Assembly: GCF_009193255.1 (NCBI RefSeq)
Contig: NZ_WACG01000003.1
Span: forward strand, 94,975-158,974
Length of the DNA: 64,000 nucleotides
From: Arthrobacter koreensis
GTDB taxonomy: Bacteria; Actinomycetota; Actinomycetes; Actinomycetales; Micrococcaceae
Direction of reading: 5' to 3'
A program made the translations under genes and the position numbers. Shown here piece by piece: positions 43,399-51,573 of this stretch. Every line of letters begins with the position of its first letter. The first letter of the stretch is position 1. Under the pieces are notes generated by a model. The model ran no database searches and had not been told where the DNA came from. It saw nothing but the letters and a program-made list of their open reading frames with translations.

Positions 43399-43902
43399 TT
43401 AGGACTGCGGAGTCAGGTCAAAGCACATGGCTACGCGTTCTCCGATGCGGTCCAGCCCAAGTTCCGCTTCGTGCTCACGCACCCGCGCCAGCTCTCCCGA
43501 CGGTTGAACGACGGCGAATCCGCAACTGCTGTAGAAGGGCGCGTTGAACGGGACCCGGGCAAAGGTGCACAGCGTCAGTGCCGGATATCCGGCCTCCCGC
43601 GACCACCTCACGGCGGCTTCCACCAGGGCCCGCCCCAACCCGGCACGGGCAGCAGCGGGGTGGACGGAAAGCTGCTCCAGGTGCGCGCAGCCGCCAACTT
43701 CCTCCAGCCGGACGAAGGCAACCGGTGGCTCCCCGGCAACCAGCACTTTCCGGGCCGCGGCCAGCTCCTGAGGGTCGGCGGGCCCGGGGAGGGGAAGGTC
43801 ACCGCGGATCTCGGGCCTTCCGAAAAGCAGGGTGTCCGACGCCGCCTCCACCTCCGGAAGCAGTACCAGGTCCGCCGCCCCGGCGTCGCGGATCCTAGGC
43901 AC
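43399..43902 (-). CDS. GNAT family N-acetyltransferase
   Basis: A 167-residue acetyltransferase. The acetyl-CoA loop reads SVHPAAARAGLGRALVEAA (QxxGxGxA class), preceded by AHLEQL, and the C-terminal part contains FNAPFYSSCGFAVV. The GTG start at 43902 overlaps the end of the alpha/beta-hydrolase gene by 8 nt, so the two are coupled. The substrate is unknown. Confidence 0.85.
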   Translation of the reverse strand: MPRIRDAGAADLVLLPEVEAASDTLLFGRPEIRGDLPLPGPADPQELAAARKVLVAGEPPVAFVRLEEVGGCAHLEQLSVHPAAARAGLGRALVEAAVRWSREAGYPALTLCTFARVPFNAPFYSSCGFAVVQPSGELARVREHEAELGLDRIGERVAMCFDLTPQS

Positions 43903-44608
43903 AGCCGACCGTTTCCCCAGCGGCGGCCCGGGCCAGGAAAGCCGTGATCGCGTCTTGTCCCTCGGCGGTGTCCTGCGGCCTGTGGTTGCCGCCTACGGGC
44001 CGGTGTTCGGCACCCGTAGAGGCCAGGAAGGCGGCAACTTCCTCGTAAAGCGGCTCCCACTCCCCTGTCAGCACCAGAGTGGGAACGCCGGGAACAATGT
44101 CCAGCGGAGCGTCCCACGGCGGCGACTGCAGGCGCTGCCGTCCGGCGGCGCGGGGATCGTTGCCGGGGTCGGGTACGGATTCGGCCGAGACCACCAGGCG
44201 CTTGTACTCCCGGCTGTATTCTTCGTCAGTGAGATCCGCCGCAGCCCGGAAAAGCGGGTCCAGCAGGGCCCGGCGGGCGTTGGTTGCCGGAAGCTCGCGT
44301 GTGAGGGAGAAAACCGCGGGCTCGCACAGGATCAGGGAATGGACCCGGGCGGGAGCGCTGACCGCCGCCATCATCGCGGACACTGCGCCTTCGGCGTGGG
44401 CCACCACGTGCCCGCCGCTGCCGAGAGCTGAGAGGATCGCCGCGGTGTCCGCGGCGTGGTCCGTCGGGGACGGCGGAACCTGGAGCCCGTACCCGGAGCG
44501 GCGGAGGAAGAGGCAGTCCCAGCTGCGGGCCAGGGCATGCTGGCCCGGCCAGGCCGCTGCACCGAACCGGCCCGCACCGTGGACAAAGACAATGCGTTGC
44601 TGAGCCAT
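43895..44608 (-). CDS. Alpha/beta-hydrolase-fold protein lacking the nucleophile Ser
   Basis: A 237-residue alpha/beta hydrolase fold. The HG oxyanion loop is VFVHGAGRFGAAAW, the acidic segment is LVLTGEWEPLYEE and the His is in VGGNHRPQD. The nucleophile elbow, usually GxSxG, reads VVAHAEGAVSA: Ala72 (codon at 44393-44395) replaces Ser. The protein is therefore unlikely to be a standard esterase; it may bind a ligand or use a different chemistry. The ATG at 44608 starts a two-gene unit with the GNAT gene. It lies between ffh and the catE-like gene. Confidence 0.8.
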   Translation of the reverse strand: MAQQRIVFVHGAGRFGAAAWPGQHALARSWDCLFLRRSGYGLQVPPSPTDHAADTAAILSALGSGGHVVAHAEGAVSAMMAAVSAPARVHSLILCEPAVFSLTRELPATNARRALLDPLFRAAADLTDEEYSREYKRLVVSAESVPDPGNDPRAAGRQRLQSPPWDAPLDIVPGVPTLVLTGEWEPLYEEVAAFLASTGAEHRPVGGNHRPQDTAEGQDAITAFLARAAAGETVGCA

Positions 44609-44642
44609 TGAACCAGCCTATCCCCCGCCACCCCCTGCGAAT

Positions 44643-44682
44643 GCGCACGGCCGGTCCGGGCAAGCCCGGACCGGCCGTGCGC
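44643..44682 (-). terminator. Terminator-like hairpin downstream of ffh
   Basis: An 18-bp stem (GCGCACGGCCGGTCCGGG and complement) with a 4-nt loop, 13 nt after ffh. There is no T tract on the minus strand, so it may stabilise the 3' end rather than terminate by itself. Confidence 0.6.
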
Positions 44683-44695
44683 CGGTGTGTGTCTG

Positions 44696-46279
44696 TTACT
44701 TGCCGAGGAACTTATCGAAGCCCTTGGGCAGGTTCAGCGAGGAGGGATCAAAGTCCCCTCCCTGCTGGCCGAACGCCGAACCGGTGGGCAGCGCCTTCGC
44801 CGCGCCGGCACGCCGCGCTTCGGCCTCGGCGCGCTCCTGCGCGGCCTTTGCCGGGTTGCCCGAACGTGCTTTCTTCTTGCCCTTGGCAGCCTGCTGCTTC
44901 TTGCGCGATCCGCCAAACCCGCCCGGGCCGGCCATTCCGGGCATGCCCGGGATGCCGCCGCCGGCTGCCATTTTCTTCATCATCTTCTGTGCCTGCGTGA
45001 AGCGCTCCAGCAGCGCGTTCACCTCGGAAACGTGGACACCGGAACCGCGGGCAATGCGCGCACGGCGGGAGCCGTTGATAATCTTCGGAGCCACCCGTTC
45101 GTGCGGGGTCATGGAACGGACCATCGCCTCGACGCGGTCAATCTCGCGTTCGTCGAAGTTCTCCAGCTGCTCGCGCATGCCGGCAGCGCCGGGCATCATC
45201 ATGAGCATCTTCTTCATGGAGCCCATGTTGCGCAGCTGCTGCATCTGGGCCAGGAAATCTTCGAAGGTGAAGTCTTCCTGGTCAACGAACTTCTTGGCCA
45301 TGCGGGCCGCTTCGTCCTTGTCCCAGGACTTCTCCGCCTGCTCAATGAGCGTAAGGATGTCACCCATGTCCAGGATGCGGCTGGCCATGCGGTCCGGGTG
45401 GAAGACTTCGAAGTCCTTCAGGCCCTCACCGGTGGAAGCAAACATGACCGGCTTGCCGGTCACCGAGGCGACGGACAGCGCAGCGCCGCCGCGGGCATCG
45501 CCGTCGAGCTTCGTGAGTACGACGCCGGTGAAGTTCACGCCTTCGTTGAACGCCTGGGCCGTGGCGACGGCGTCCTGGCCGATCATGGCGTCGATGACGA
45601 AAAGGACTTCATCCGGGGTGATGGCGGCGCGGATATCAGCGGCCTGCTGCATCAGTTCCGCGTCAACGCCGAGGCGGCCGGCGGTGTCCACGATCACGAT
45701 GTCATGGAGCTTGGTGCGCGCTTCTTCAACACCCTGGCGTGCGACGGCGACCGGGTCGCCCGTGGCTGCCTCGAATTCGGAGCTGACGCCGGGATGGGGA
45801 GCGTAAACCGGCACGCCGGCACGCTCACCGTTGACCTGGAGCTGCTTGACGGCGTTGGGACGCTGGAGGTCCGCGGCGACGAGCAGGGGGCTGTGGCCCT
45901 GGTCCTTGAGATAGCGGGAGAGCTTGCCGGCCAGGGTGGTCTTGCCCGCGCCCTGGAGGCCGGCGAGCATGATGACCGTGGGCGGGTTCTTGGCCAGGTT
46001 CAGGCGGCGGGTCTGGCCGCCCAGGATCCCCACGAGTTCCTCGTTGACGATCTTCACGACCTGCTGGCCCGGGTTCAGGGCCTGGGAGACCTCGGAGCCG
46101 AGGGCGCGTTCCTTGACGGACGCGGTAAAGGCACGAACCACGGGAACGGCAACGTCCGCGTCGAGCAGTGCACGCCGGATTTCCCGCACTGTGGCGTCGA
46201 CGTCGGCTTCGCTCAGACGCCCCTTGCCACGCAGGTTCTTGAACGTGGAAGTCAACCGGTCAGACAGTGAATTGAACAC
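44696..46279 (-). CDS. ffh: Signal recognition particle protein Ffh (SRP54)
   Basis: A 527-residue GTPase that, with 4.5S RNA, targets nascent membrane proteins to FtsY and SecYEG. The N-domain begins FNSLSDRLTSTFKNLRGKGR; G1 is LAGLQGAGKTTLAGKL, G3 IVDTAGRLGVDAEL and G4 VLTKLDGDARGG. The Met-rich M-domain runs from MGSMKKMLMMMPGAAGM to the C-terminus, with an added Gly/Lys/Ala-rich tail. The GTG at 46279 is used. Homology begins there; the Shine-Dalgarno (GAAAGAAG) is distant. Confidence 0.96.
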   Translation of the reverse strand: MFNSLSDRLTSTFKNLRGKGRLSEADVDATVREIRRALLDADVAVPVVRAFTASVKERALGSEVSQALNPGQQVVKIVNEELVGILGGQTRRLNLAKNPPTVIMLAGLQGAGKTTLAGKLSRYLKDQGHSPLLVAADLQRPNAVKQLQVNGERAGVPVYAPHPGVSSEFEAATGDPVAVARQGVEEARTKLHDIVIVDTAGRLGVDAELMQQAADIRAAITPDEVLFVIDAMIGQDAVATAQAFNEGVNFTGVVLTKLDGDARGGAALSVASVTGKPVMFASTGEGLKDFEVFHPDRMASRILDMGDILTLIEQAEKSWDKDEAARMAKKFVDQEDFTFEDFLAQMQQLRNMGSMKKMLMMMPGAAGMREQLENFDEREIDRVEAMVRSMTPHERVAPKIINGSRRARIARGSGVHVSEVNALLERFTQAQKMMKKMAAGGGIPGMPGMAGPGGFGGSRKKQQAAKGKKKARSGNPAKAAQERAEAEARRAGAAKALPTGSAFGQQGGDFDPSSLNLPKGFDKFLGK

Positions 46280-46439
46280 GCGCTGCGCACTTCTTTCGTC
46301 GGGTAGTTCGCCATGTTTGCCAGGCCCAGCTGTTAAGGGTACCAAGCGCAGGTGGGTATTGGCCGCACGGCTCCCGGGCCGGCATCCGCTGCCGGCGCTT
46401 CGGTCCCGGATGTGATCCGCCGGACCCGCAGCTCCCCCG

Positions 46440-46497
46440 TCGAGATGGCAGAAACTGCCCGTATGAGCGCTCATACGGGCAGTTTCTGCCATCTCGA
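46440..46497. repeat. 58-bp perfect palindrome between glnB and ffh
   Basis: Two 29-bp arms meet with no spacer (centre 46468/46469). The left arm begins TCGAGATGGCAGAAACTGCC and ends CGTATGAGC. Each arm also contains a smaller inverted repeat, GGCAG-AAA-CTGCC. There is no T tract on either side. A separate conventional terminator for glnB lies 26 nt away. It could form a DNA cruciform or a long RNA hairpin. Confidence 0.95.
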
Positions 46498-46522
46498 TTC
46501 GGTGGAAGGGCCCGGGAAGCAC

Positions 46523-46555
46523 AAAACCGCCCGGCCGGTTGATCCGGCCGGGCGG
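46523..46555 (-). terminator. Rho-independent terminator of glnB
   Basis: A 12-bp GC-rich stem (CCGCCCGGCCGG with CCGGCCGGGCGG) with a 5-nt loop, followed by TTTTGT on the minus strand. It is 38 nt after glnB. Confidence 0.85.
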
Positions 46556-46592
46556 CCCTGTTCGGAGATGCCCTTTGTGTGTGCAGTACAGG

Positions 46593-46931
46593 CTAGAGTG
46601 CCGAGTCGCCCCGCTCGCCCGTACGGACGCGCAGCGCTTCCTCCACATTGGTCACCCACACCTTGCCGTCACCGGCCCGGCCGGTGTTGGCGGTGGAGAC
46701 CAGTACGTCAACGATGTCGCTGACCCATTCGTTCGCGGCGAGGACTTCCACCCGGAGTTTCGGCAGCAGGTCAACCGTGTATTCTGCTCCGCGGTACACC
46801 TCGGTGTGGCCCCGCTGGCGGCCGTAGCCGCTGGCCTGGCTGACCGTCAGTCCCTGGACCCCGTAACTCTCCAGGGCGCCGCGGATGGAGTCGAACTTTT
46901 CAGGCCGGACAATTGCGGTTACGAGTTTCAT
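46593..46931 (-). CDS. glnB: PII nitrogen regulatory protein (GlnB/GlnK type)
   Basis: A 112-residue PII signal protein. The T-loop YGRQRGHTEVYRGAEYTVDL contains Tyr51, the residue modified in actinobacteria by adenylylation. The B-loop region TGRAGDGKVWVTNVEEALRVRTGE is normal. PII proteins bind ATP/ADP and 2-oxoglutarate and block AmtB when nitrogen is plentiful. The ATG overlaps the amtB stop by 4 nt, so the pair is coupled. The glnD gene that encodes the modifying enzyme in many relatives does not follow here. Confidence 0.96.
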   Translation of the reverse strand: MKLVTAIVRPEKFDSIRGALESYGVQGLTVSQASGYGRQRGHTEVYRGAEYTVDLLPKLRVEVLAANEWVSDIVDVLVSTANTGRAGDGKVWVTNVEEALRVRTGERGDSAL

Positions 46932-48229
46932 GAGTTGACGCTCTCCTTGACGGGGACGGGGGTGTGCTCAGCTGCCGGGCGGAAGGAACCGCCGACGCCG
47001 ATGCCGCCGAGTTCGTAGGCGGTCTCAGCGTGCTCGCTGAGGTCGACACCGTTGATTTCCTGTTCCTCAGTGACCCGGAAGCCCATGGTCTTGTGAATAG
47101 CCAGGCCGATGATGAGGGTCATGACGGCGGAGAAGGCAATCGCCACCACGGTCGCCACGATCTGGGCGCCGAGCTGCGCGAAACCGCCGCCGTAGAAGAG
47201 GCCGCCGCCTTCGCCGTCGACGGGCAGGGCAATGAAGCCCAGGGCCACGGTGCCAACCAGGCCTGCCACCAGGTGGACGCCGACGACGTCAAGGGAATCG
47301 TCGTAGCCGAGCTTGTACTTCAGCCCTACGGCCAGGGCGGCCAGGATGCCGGAGACCAGGCCCAGACCGAGTGCGCCGAGCGGGGAAACACTGGCGCAGG
47401 CCGGGGTGATTGCCACGAGGCCTGCGACGATGCCCGAGGCTGCGCCGAGGGACGTGGGGCGGCCGTCGCGGACACGCTCGGTGATCAGCCAGCCAACCAT
47501 GGCGGCTGCGGGAGCGGCGAGCGTGTTGACCCAGATCAGGCCTGCTTCCTCGGCAGTGCCGGCGGCGCCGCCGTTGAAACCGAACCAGCCGAACCAGAGC
47601 ATTGCTGCCCCGAGCATGACGAAGGGAATGTTGTGCGGTCGGTGGCTCGGGTCGGAGCCGAAGCCGCGGCGCTTGCCGATGATCAGCGCGAGGACGAGGG
47701 CCGCTACACCGGCGTTGATGTGGACTACGGTGCCGCCGGCGAAGTCGATTGCCTCACCCACAACGGAGCCGATCGCCCCTTCTTCCCCAAGCAGGCCTCC
47801 GCCCCAGACCATAAAGGCAAGCGGGCAGTAGACGAGGGTGACCCAGACGGGAACGAAGACGGCCCAGGCGCCGAACTTGGCGCGGTCTGCGATTGCACCG
47901 CTGATCAGTGCCACCGTGATGATCGCGAAGGTTGCTCCGAAGCCGGCGCCGATCATGTCTTCGGTACCGATGAGGTCTTCCAGCGCGAAGGACGCGAAGG
48001 GGTTCCCGAAGAGCCCGGCAACGCCGTCGCCGCCGCTCATGGAGAAGCCCCAAAGGACCCAGACCACACCGACGAGTCCGATCGACACGAAGCTCATCAT
48101 CATCATGTTCAGGGCTGCTTTCGCCCGGGTCATACCACCATAAAAGAATGCCAATCCGGGTGTCATGAGCAGCACGAGTGCCGCCGATACCATCACCCAG
48201 ACGTGACCTGCGGTCAGATCCATCTCCAT
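46928..48229 (-). CDS. amtB: Ammonium transporter AmtB
   Basis: A 433-residue, 11-helix ammonium channel. The family signature is visible in DFAGGTVVHINAGVAALVLA (pore His) and the second His in LDVVGVHLVAGLVG. The F-gate/recruitment region includes the N-terminal FYGGMTRAKAALN. It moves ammonium across the cytoplasmic membrane and is regulated by the PII protein encoded immediately downstream. Transcription is probably GlnR-controlled from the box at 48339-48376. The ATG at 48229 is used. Confidence 0.96.
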   Translation of the reverse strand: MEMDLTAGHVWVMVSAALVLLMTPGLAFFYGGMTRAKAALNMMMMSFVSIGLVGVVWVLWGFSMSGGDGVAGLFGNPFASFALEDLIGTEDMIGAGFGATFAIITVALISGAIADRAKFGAWAVFVPVWVTLVYCPLAFMVWGGGLLGEEGAIGSVVGEAIDFAGGTVVHINAGVAALVLALIIGKRRGFGSDPSHRPHNIPFVMLGAAMLWFGWFGFNGGAAGTAEEAGLIWVNTLAAPAAAMVGWLITERVRDGRPTSLGAASGIVAGLVAITPACASVSPLGALGLGLVSGILAALAVGLKYKLGYDDSLDVVGVHLVAGLVGTVALGFIALPVDGEGGGLFYGGGFAQLGAQIVATVVAIAFSAVMTLIIGLAIHKTMGFRVTEEQEINGVDLSEHAETAYELGGIGVGGSFRPAAEHTPVPVKESVNS

Positions 48230-48318
48230 GTCCTTCCACGCTTTGCGGGCATCTCCCGCGCTGGGAAAAACATTGCCGGGGCGAAGTTTCGATATTCGGC
48301 CCGGGGCATTGCCGGGAC

Positions 48319-48346
48319 ATTACAAACTTCCGCGCCGGGTAAAAGT
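48319..48346 (-). promoter_or_regulatory. Predicted amtB promoter
   Basis: On the minus strand, ACTTTT (48346-48341) and TGTAAT (48324-48319) are separated by 16 nt. TGTAAT matches the -10 consensus at five of six positions. The GlnR box overlaps the -35 side, as expected of an activator site. Confidence 0.5.
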
Positions 48347-48376
48347 GCGGTGTCCAAAGTGTTTCGGGAACGTTAC
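48339..48376 (-). promoter_or_regulatory. GlnR box upstream of amtB
   Basis: On the minus strand the order is GTAAC-n6-GAAAC-n6-GACAC-n6-TTTAC. The first pair matches the actinobacterial GlnR consensus (GTnAC-n6-GnAAC) exactly, and the second pair is degenerate at the correct 11-nt period. GlnR activates amtB-glnK operons when nitrogen is scarce. Confidence 0.7.
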
Positions 48377-48475
48377 CGGCGGCCGTGAACCGGCCGTGAG
48401 AGTTGCCGGAGGGCTTGCCCCGGCACGGCTAGGATGTTTCGGAGTCTCGTACACCAGCTGGAGGAATAACCCCAT

Positions 48476-50191
48476 ATGCCTGAAAACCTGCCCGGACCGG
48501 AATCACCATCCGTGTCCCAGGAAACCGATGCGTCCTTGCGGGCGCGGCGTGGATCCCGCAAGAAGCGCTCCCGTTGGATTGCCGGCGGGGCTGCTGCTGC
48601 CCTGGTCCTGGCCGCCGGCACGGCCCTTCCGCTGGTCCTGAACAACGACGACGAGCCGCCGCCTGCCGACGCGGCCGCAGTAGAGACCGTGGAGACCCCA
48701 GACGCACCGTCGCCGCTTCCCCCCGCGCCCGAGTTTGTCTACTACAACCAGGCCGGGCCGCCGGAGAGTTCGCCGCTGAACCCCGTCGACCCGCTGACGG
48801 TTTCCGTTGACGGAACCGGAATCGGAACGCAGCTTCGCGAAGGCCTGGTTGGGCTTTCCCTGGAGGCAACAGACCTCGCGGACCCACAGCTCTCCGGTGA
48901 CAATCCGGAAATGGTTCAAACCCTCTCCGGCCTTGGCAAGCCTCTGCTGCGCTTCGGCGGAAACGCGGTGGACCGCCGATTCTTCTGGACGTCTTCCGGC
49001 GAACCGCTTCCGGGGAACCTGAAGGGAGACAAGGCGCATCCGGTCCGTGCCGTGACCCCCGCAGATCTGGAGCGCGTCGCAACGCTGCTCGACGCAGTGG
49101 ACGGCACCATTAACCTCACGGTGGACCTGGGCCACTACGATCCTGCCCGGGCAGCGGACATGGCAGCACACGCCGCGCGTATTTTCGGGGAACGGCTGGT
49201 GGGCATCACCGTAGGCAACGAACCCAACGGTTACCCCAACAACGGCCTCCGCGATGCGGGCTGGACATCAGAGGACTACCTGACCGAGCTCAAGGCCTAC
49301 GCCCAGGCCATCCACGAAGCATCGCCGGGAGTCAAGATCGTGGGACCGGGCGTGTACTCACAGTCCTGGTGGGAACCGTTTGCCAAGGCTGAACTGCCAC
49401 AGGAGAAGATCTTCTCCTTCCACCACTACCCCCTCTCTAGCTGCGACGGCACCAAGGACCCCACTGGCGAGCCGATCCTGGCGAACCTGATGAGCCAGAA
49501 CATCCATGATCACTCCGCGTACTATCGCGGCGAAGCCCTCAAGCCGGCCAACGCTGCCGGACTTGAAACCTGGATCACCGAAGCTGGTGTGTCGGCCTGC
49601 CCGGGATCGAACGAAACCACCAAGACACATGCTTCCTCGCTCTGGGCAGCGGACTATGCGCTGGGCGGCGCAAAGCAGGGCATCACCCGGATGAGCTTCC
49701 ATTCCTCGCTCATCACGTGCACCGGTGGACCGCCCATGTCCGCCATTTGCACCGGCGGAGCCTACCTGCAGCCCAACGGCCAGGTTGATGAACGCGCCAA
49801 CTTCTTCGGCTTGTCCATGGTCGCGGAAATGCCTCCCGGGAACTTCCACGAAACTACTGAAGACGGCGGTGGCCTGAGCCATTCCTACGCCGTCCGGCAC
49901 GAGGACGGAAGCCTCAGCGTCATCATCATCAATGCCAACAACCCGGAGACGGATGCCCAAATGGAGGTCACGCTTGAGCTGCCCGGCCGGCCCCTCACCG
50001 CGGCGATGACTCAGATGACCGGGCCTTCCTACTCCTCCGAGGACGGCACCTTGATCGACGGCCAGCGCGCCGAACCGGCTCCGGCAGCCGAGCGCCTGAC
50101 GCTGCCCGGCTTCGAGTACGGATCAACCACCCAGCAGTTTGCACTCACAGCCGGAACTGTCACGGTGCTGAACTTCCAGCTTCAGCCCTAG
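48476..50191 (+). CDS. Secreted or membrane-anchored clan GH-A glycosidase (GH79-like)
   Basis: A 571-residue protein with a basic N-terminus, one transmembrane/signal segment (~34-54) and a Pro/Ala/Thr linker to about residue 95. The (beta/alpha)8 domain has the acid/base Glu249 in TVGNEPNGYPN and the probable nucleophile Glu369 in TWITEAGVSACPG. A C-terminal beta-domain follows ~450. Clan-A families with this NEP arrangement include GH79 (beta-glucuronidase, heparanase) and GH39. I favour GH79-like from the overall layout, but the substrate is unknown. The ATG follows GGAGGAAT. It lies between ftsY and amtB, facing ftsY, and is probably an insertion in the conserved backbone. Confidence 0.75.
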   Translation: MPENLPGPESPSVSQETDASLRARRGSRKKRSRWIAGGAAAALVLAAGTALPLVLNNDDEPPPADAAAVETVETPDAPSPLPPAPEFVYYNQAGPPESSPLNPVDPLTVSVDGTGIGTQLREGLVGLSLEATDLADPQLSGDNPEMVQTLSGLGKPLLRFGGNAVDRRFFWTSSGEPLPGNLKGDKAHPVRAVTPADLERVATLLDAVDGTINLTVDLGHYDPARAADMAAHAARIFGERLVGITVGNEPNGYPNNGLRDAGWTSEDYLTELKAYAQAIHEASPGVKIVGPGVYSQSWWEPFAKAELPQEKIFSFHHYPLSSCDGTKDPTGEPILANLMSQNIHDHSAYYRGEALKPANAAGLETWITEAGVSACPGSNETTKTHASSLWAADYALGGAKQGITRMSFHSSLITCTGGPPMSAICTGGAYLQPNGQVDERANFFGLSMVAEMPPGNFHETTEDGGGLSHSYAVRHEDGSLSVIIINANNPETDAQMEVTLELPGRPLTAAMTQMTGPSYSSEDGTLIDGQRAEPAPAAERLTLPGFEYGSTTQQFALTAGTVTVLNFQLQP

Positions 50192-50204
50192 CAGACCGAA
50201 TGCA

Positions 50205-50250
50205 CTGAAAAGGGCTCCCGCACCGTTGCCGGTGCGGGAGCCCTTTTCAG
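50205..50250. terminator. Bidirectional terminator between the glycosidase gene and ftsY
   Basis: A perfect 20-bp stem (CTGAAAAGGGCTCCCGCACC) with a 6-nt loop, A-rich on the left and T-rich on the right. Confidence 0.9.
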
Positions 50251-50261
50251 GTTCAGAGGAA

Positions 50262-51476
50262 CTAGGACAGCAGCGCGTCCACGAAGCCTTCAGCGTCGAA
50301 CGGCGCCAGGTCATCCGGGCCTTCTCCGAGTCCCACGAGCTTCACCGGCACGCCCAGGGTGCGCTGGATGGCGACGACGATGCCGCCCTTGGCGGTGCCG
50401 TCCAGCTTAGTGAGCACAATGCCGGTAATGTTCACGACCTCCGCGAAGACCTTCGCCTGGGTCAGGCCGTTCTGGCCGGTGGTGGCATCCAGGACCAGCA
50501 GCACTTCGTCAACCTCAGCCTGCTTCTCCACCACCCGCTTGACCTTGCCGAGCTCGTCCATCAGGCCAACCTTGTTCTGCAGGCGGCCTGCGGTGTCGAT
50601 GAGCACCGTGTCCACTTCGCCGTCGATCCCGGCCTTCACGGCTTCGAACGCGACCGACGCCGGATCCGCGCCGTCCACGTCTGAGCGCACGGTGGGCACG
50701 CCCACCCGCTGGCCCCAGGTGGCAAGCTGCTCTGCCGCGGCGGCGCGGAACGTGTCTGCCGCTCCAAGCAGGACGTCCTTGTCCTCGGCGACCAGCACGC
50801 GGGCGAGCTTGCCGACGGTGGTGGTCTTGCCGACGCCGTTGACACCGACAACCATCACGACCGCAGGCTTGTCTGCATGCCGGTCCACCGCCAGGGAGCG
50901 GTCCATGGACGGATCCACAAGCTTGATCAGTTCTTCACGCAGCATGGCGTGGACTTCCTGCGGGTCGCGGCTGCCGGAAATCCGGACCCGCTCGCGCAGC
51001 GCGTCGACCAGTTCGGTGGTCGGTTCTGTGCCGAGGTCCGCCAGGAGCAAGGTCTCCTCGATCTCGTCCCAGACGTCTTCGTCGATCTTGTCGCTGGAAA
51101 GCAACGCCAGCAGCGCCTTACCCAGCGCGTTGTTGGACTTCGCCAGCCGGGCACGCAACCGGGCCAGACGGCCCTGGACCGGTTCGGGAGTCTCCAGTGC
51201 CGGGGCCTGGGGCTCCGCGGGGGCTTCTTCCAGGTCACGCAGATCGTCCGGGACGATGACCCCGGGCTCAGCGTCCGGCGCGGCAGTTCCGGGACGGTCC
51301 AGTACGGAGGTGGCACCGGTGCCGCCCGGCAGGTCGTCCGCGTCACGCTTGGTGGGGTACATGCCCTTGGGCGTTCGCCGGGTGCGGACCAGCAGGGCCG
51401 CCAGCGAACCGACAACAGCTAGGCCAATGACCACATAGATCACAATTGAAAGAGTCTCATTCACGCTTTCCAGCAT
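50262..51476 (-). CDS. ftsY: Signal recognition particle receptor FtsY
   Basis: A 404-residue SRP receptor. The N-terminal segment SIVIYVVIGLAVVGSLAALLV is a transmembrane anchor, followed by an acidic/Pro-rich linker. The NG domain follows: N domain SNNALGKALLALLSSDKIDE, G1 VVGVNGVGKTTTVGKL, G3 LIDTAGRLQNKVGLMD and G4 VLTKLDGTAKGG. It pairs with Ffh to deliver ribosomes to SecYEG. The ATG at 51476 is used; a GTG 12 nt later is possible. Convergent with the glycosidase gene. Confidence 0.95.
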   Translation of the reverse strand: MLESVNETLSIVIYVVIGLAVVGSLAALLVRTRRTPKGMYPTKRDADDLPGGTGATSVLDRPGTAAPDAEPGVIVPDDLRDLEEAPAEPQAPALETPEPVQGRLARLRARLAKSNNALGKALLALLSSDKIDEDVWDEIEETLLLADLGTEPTTELVDALRERVRISGSRDPQEVHAMLREELIKLVDPSMDRSLAVDRHADKPAVVMVVGVNGVGKTTTVGKLARVLVAEDKDVLLGAADTFRAAAAEQLATWGQRVGVPTVRSDVDGADPASVAFEAVKAGIDGEVDTVLIDTAGRLQNKVGLMDELGKVKRVVEKQAEVDEVLLVLDATTGQNGLTQAKVFAEVVNITGIVLTKLDGTAKGGIVVAIQRTLGVPVKLVGLGEGPDDLAPFDAEGFVDALLS

Positions 51477-51573
51477 GTCACACGGCGCCGCCGCCGGGCA
51501 CCCGCGGGACGGCGCGGGCGGCCACGCGGCACGGCACCTGGACTCCCGGGAAGTCTGCAAGAATCAGAGAATC

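Noticed and set aside
44687..46270. 527-codon frame antisense to ffh
   Set aside because: A shadow of ffh; composition rich in His/Asp/Gly as expected of a reverse frame.
46964..48388. 474-codon frame antisense to amtB
   Set aside because: A shadow of amtB; acidic, repetitive, no homology.
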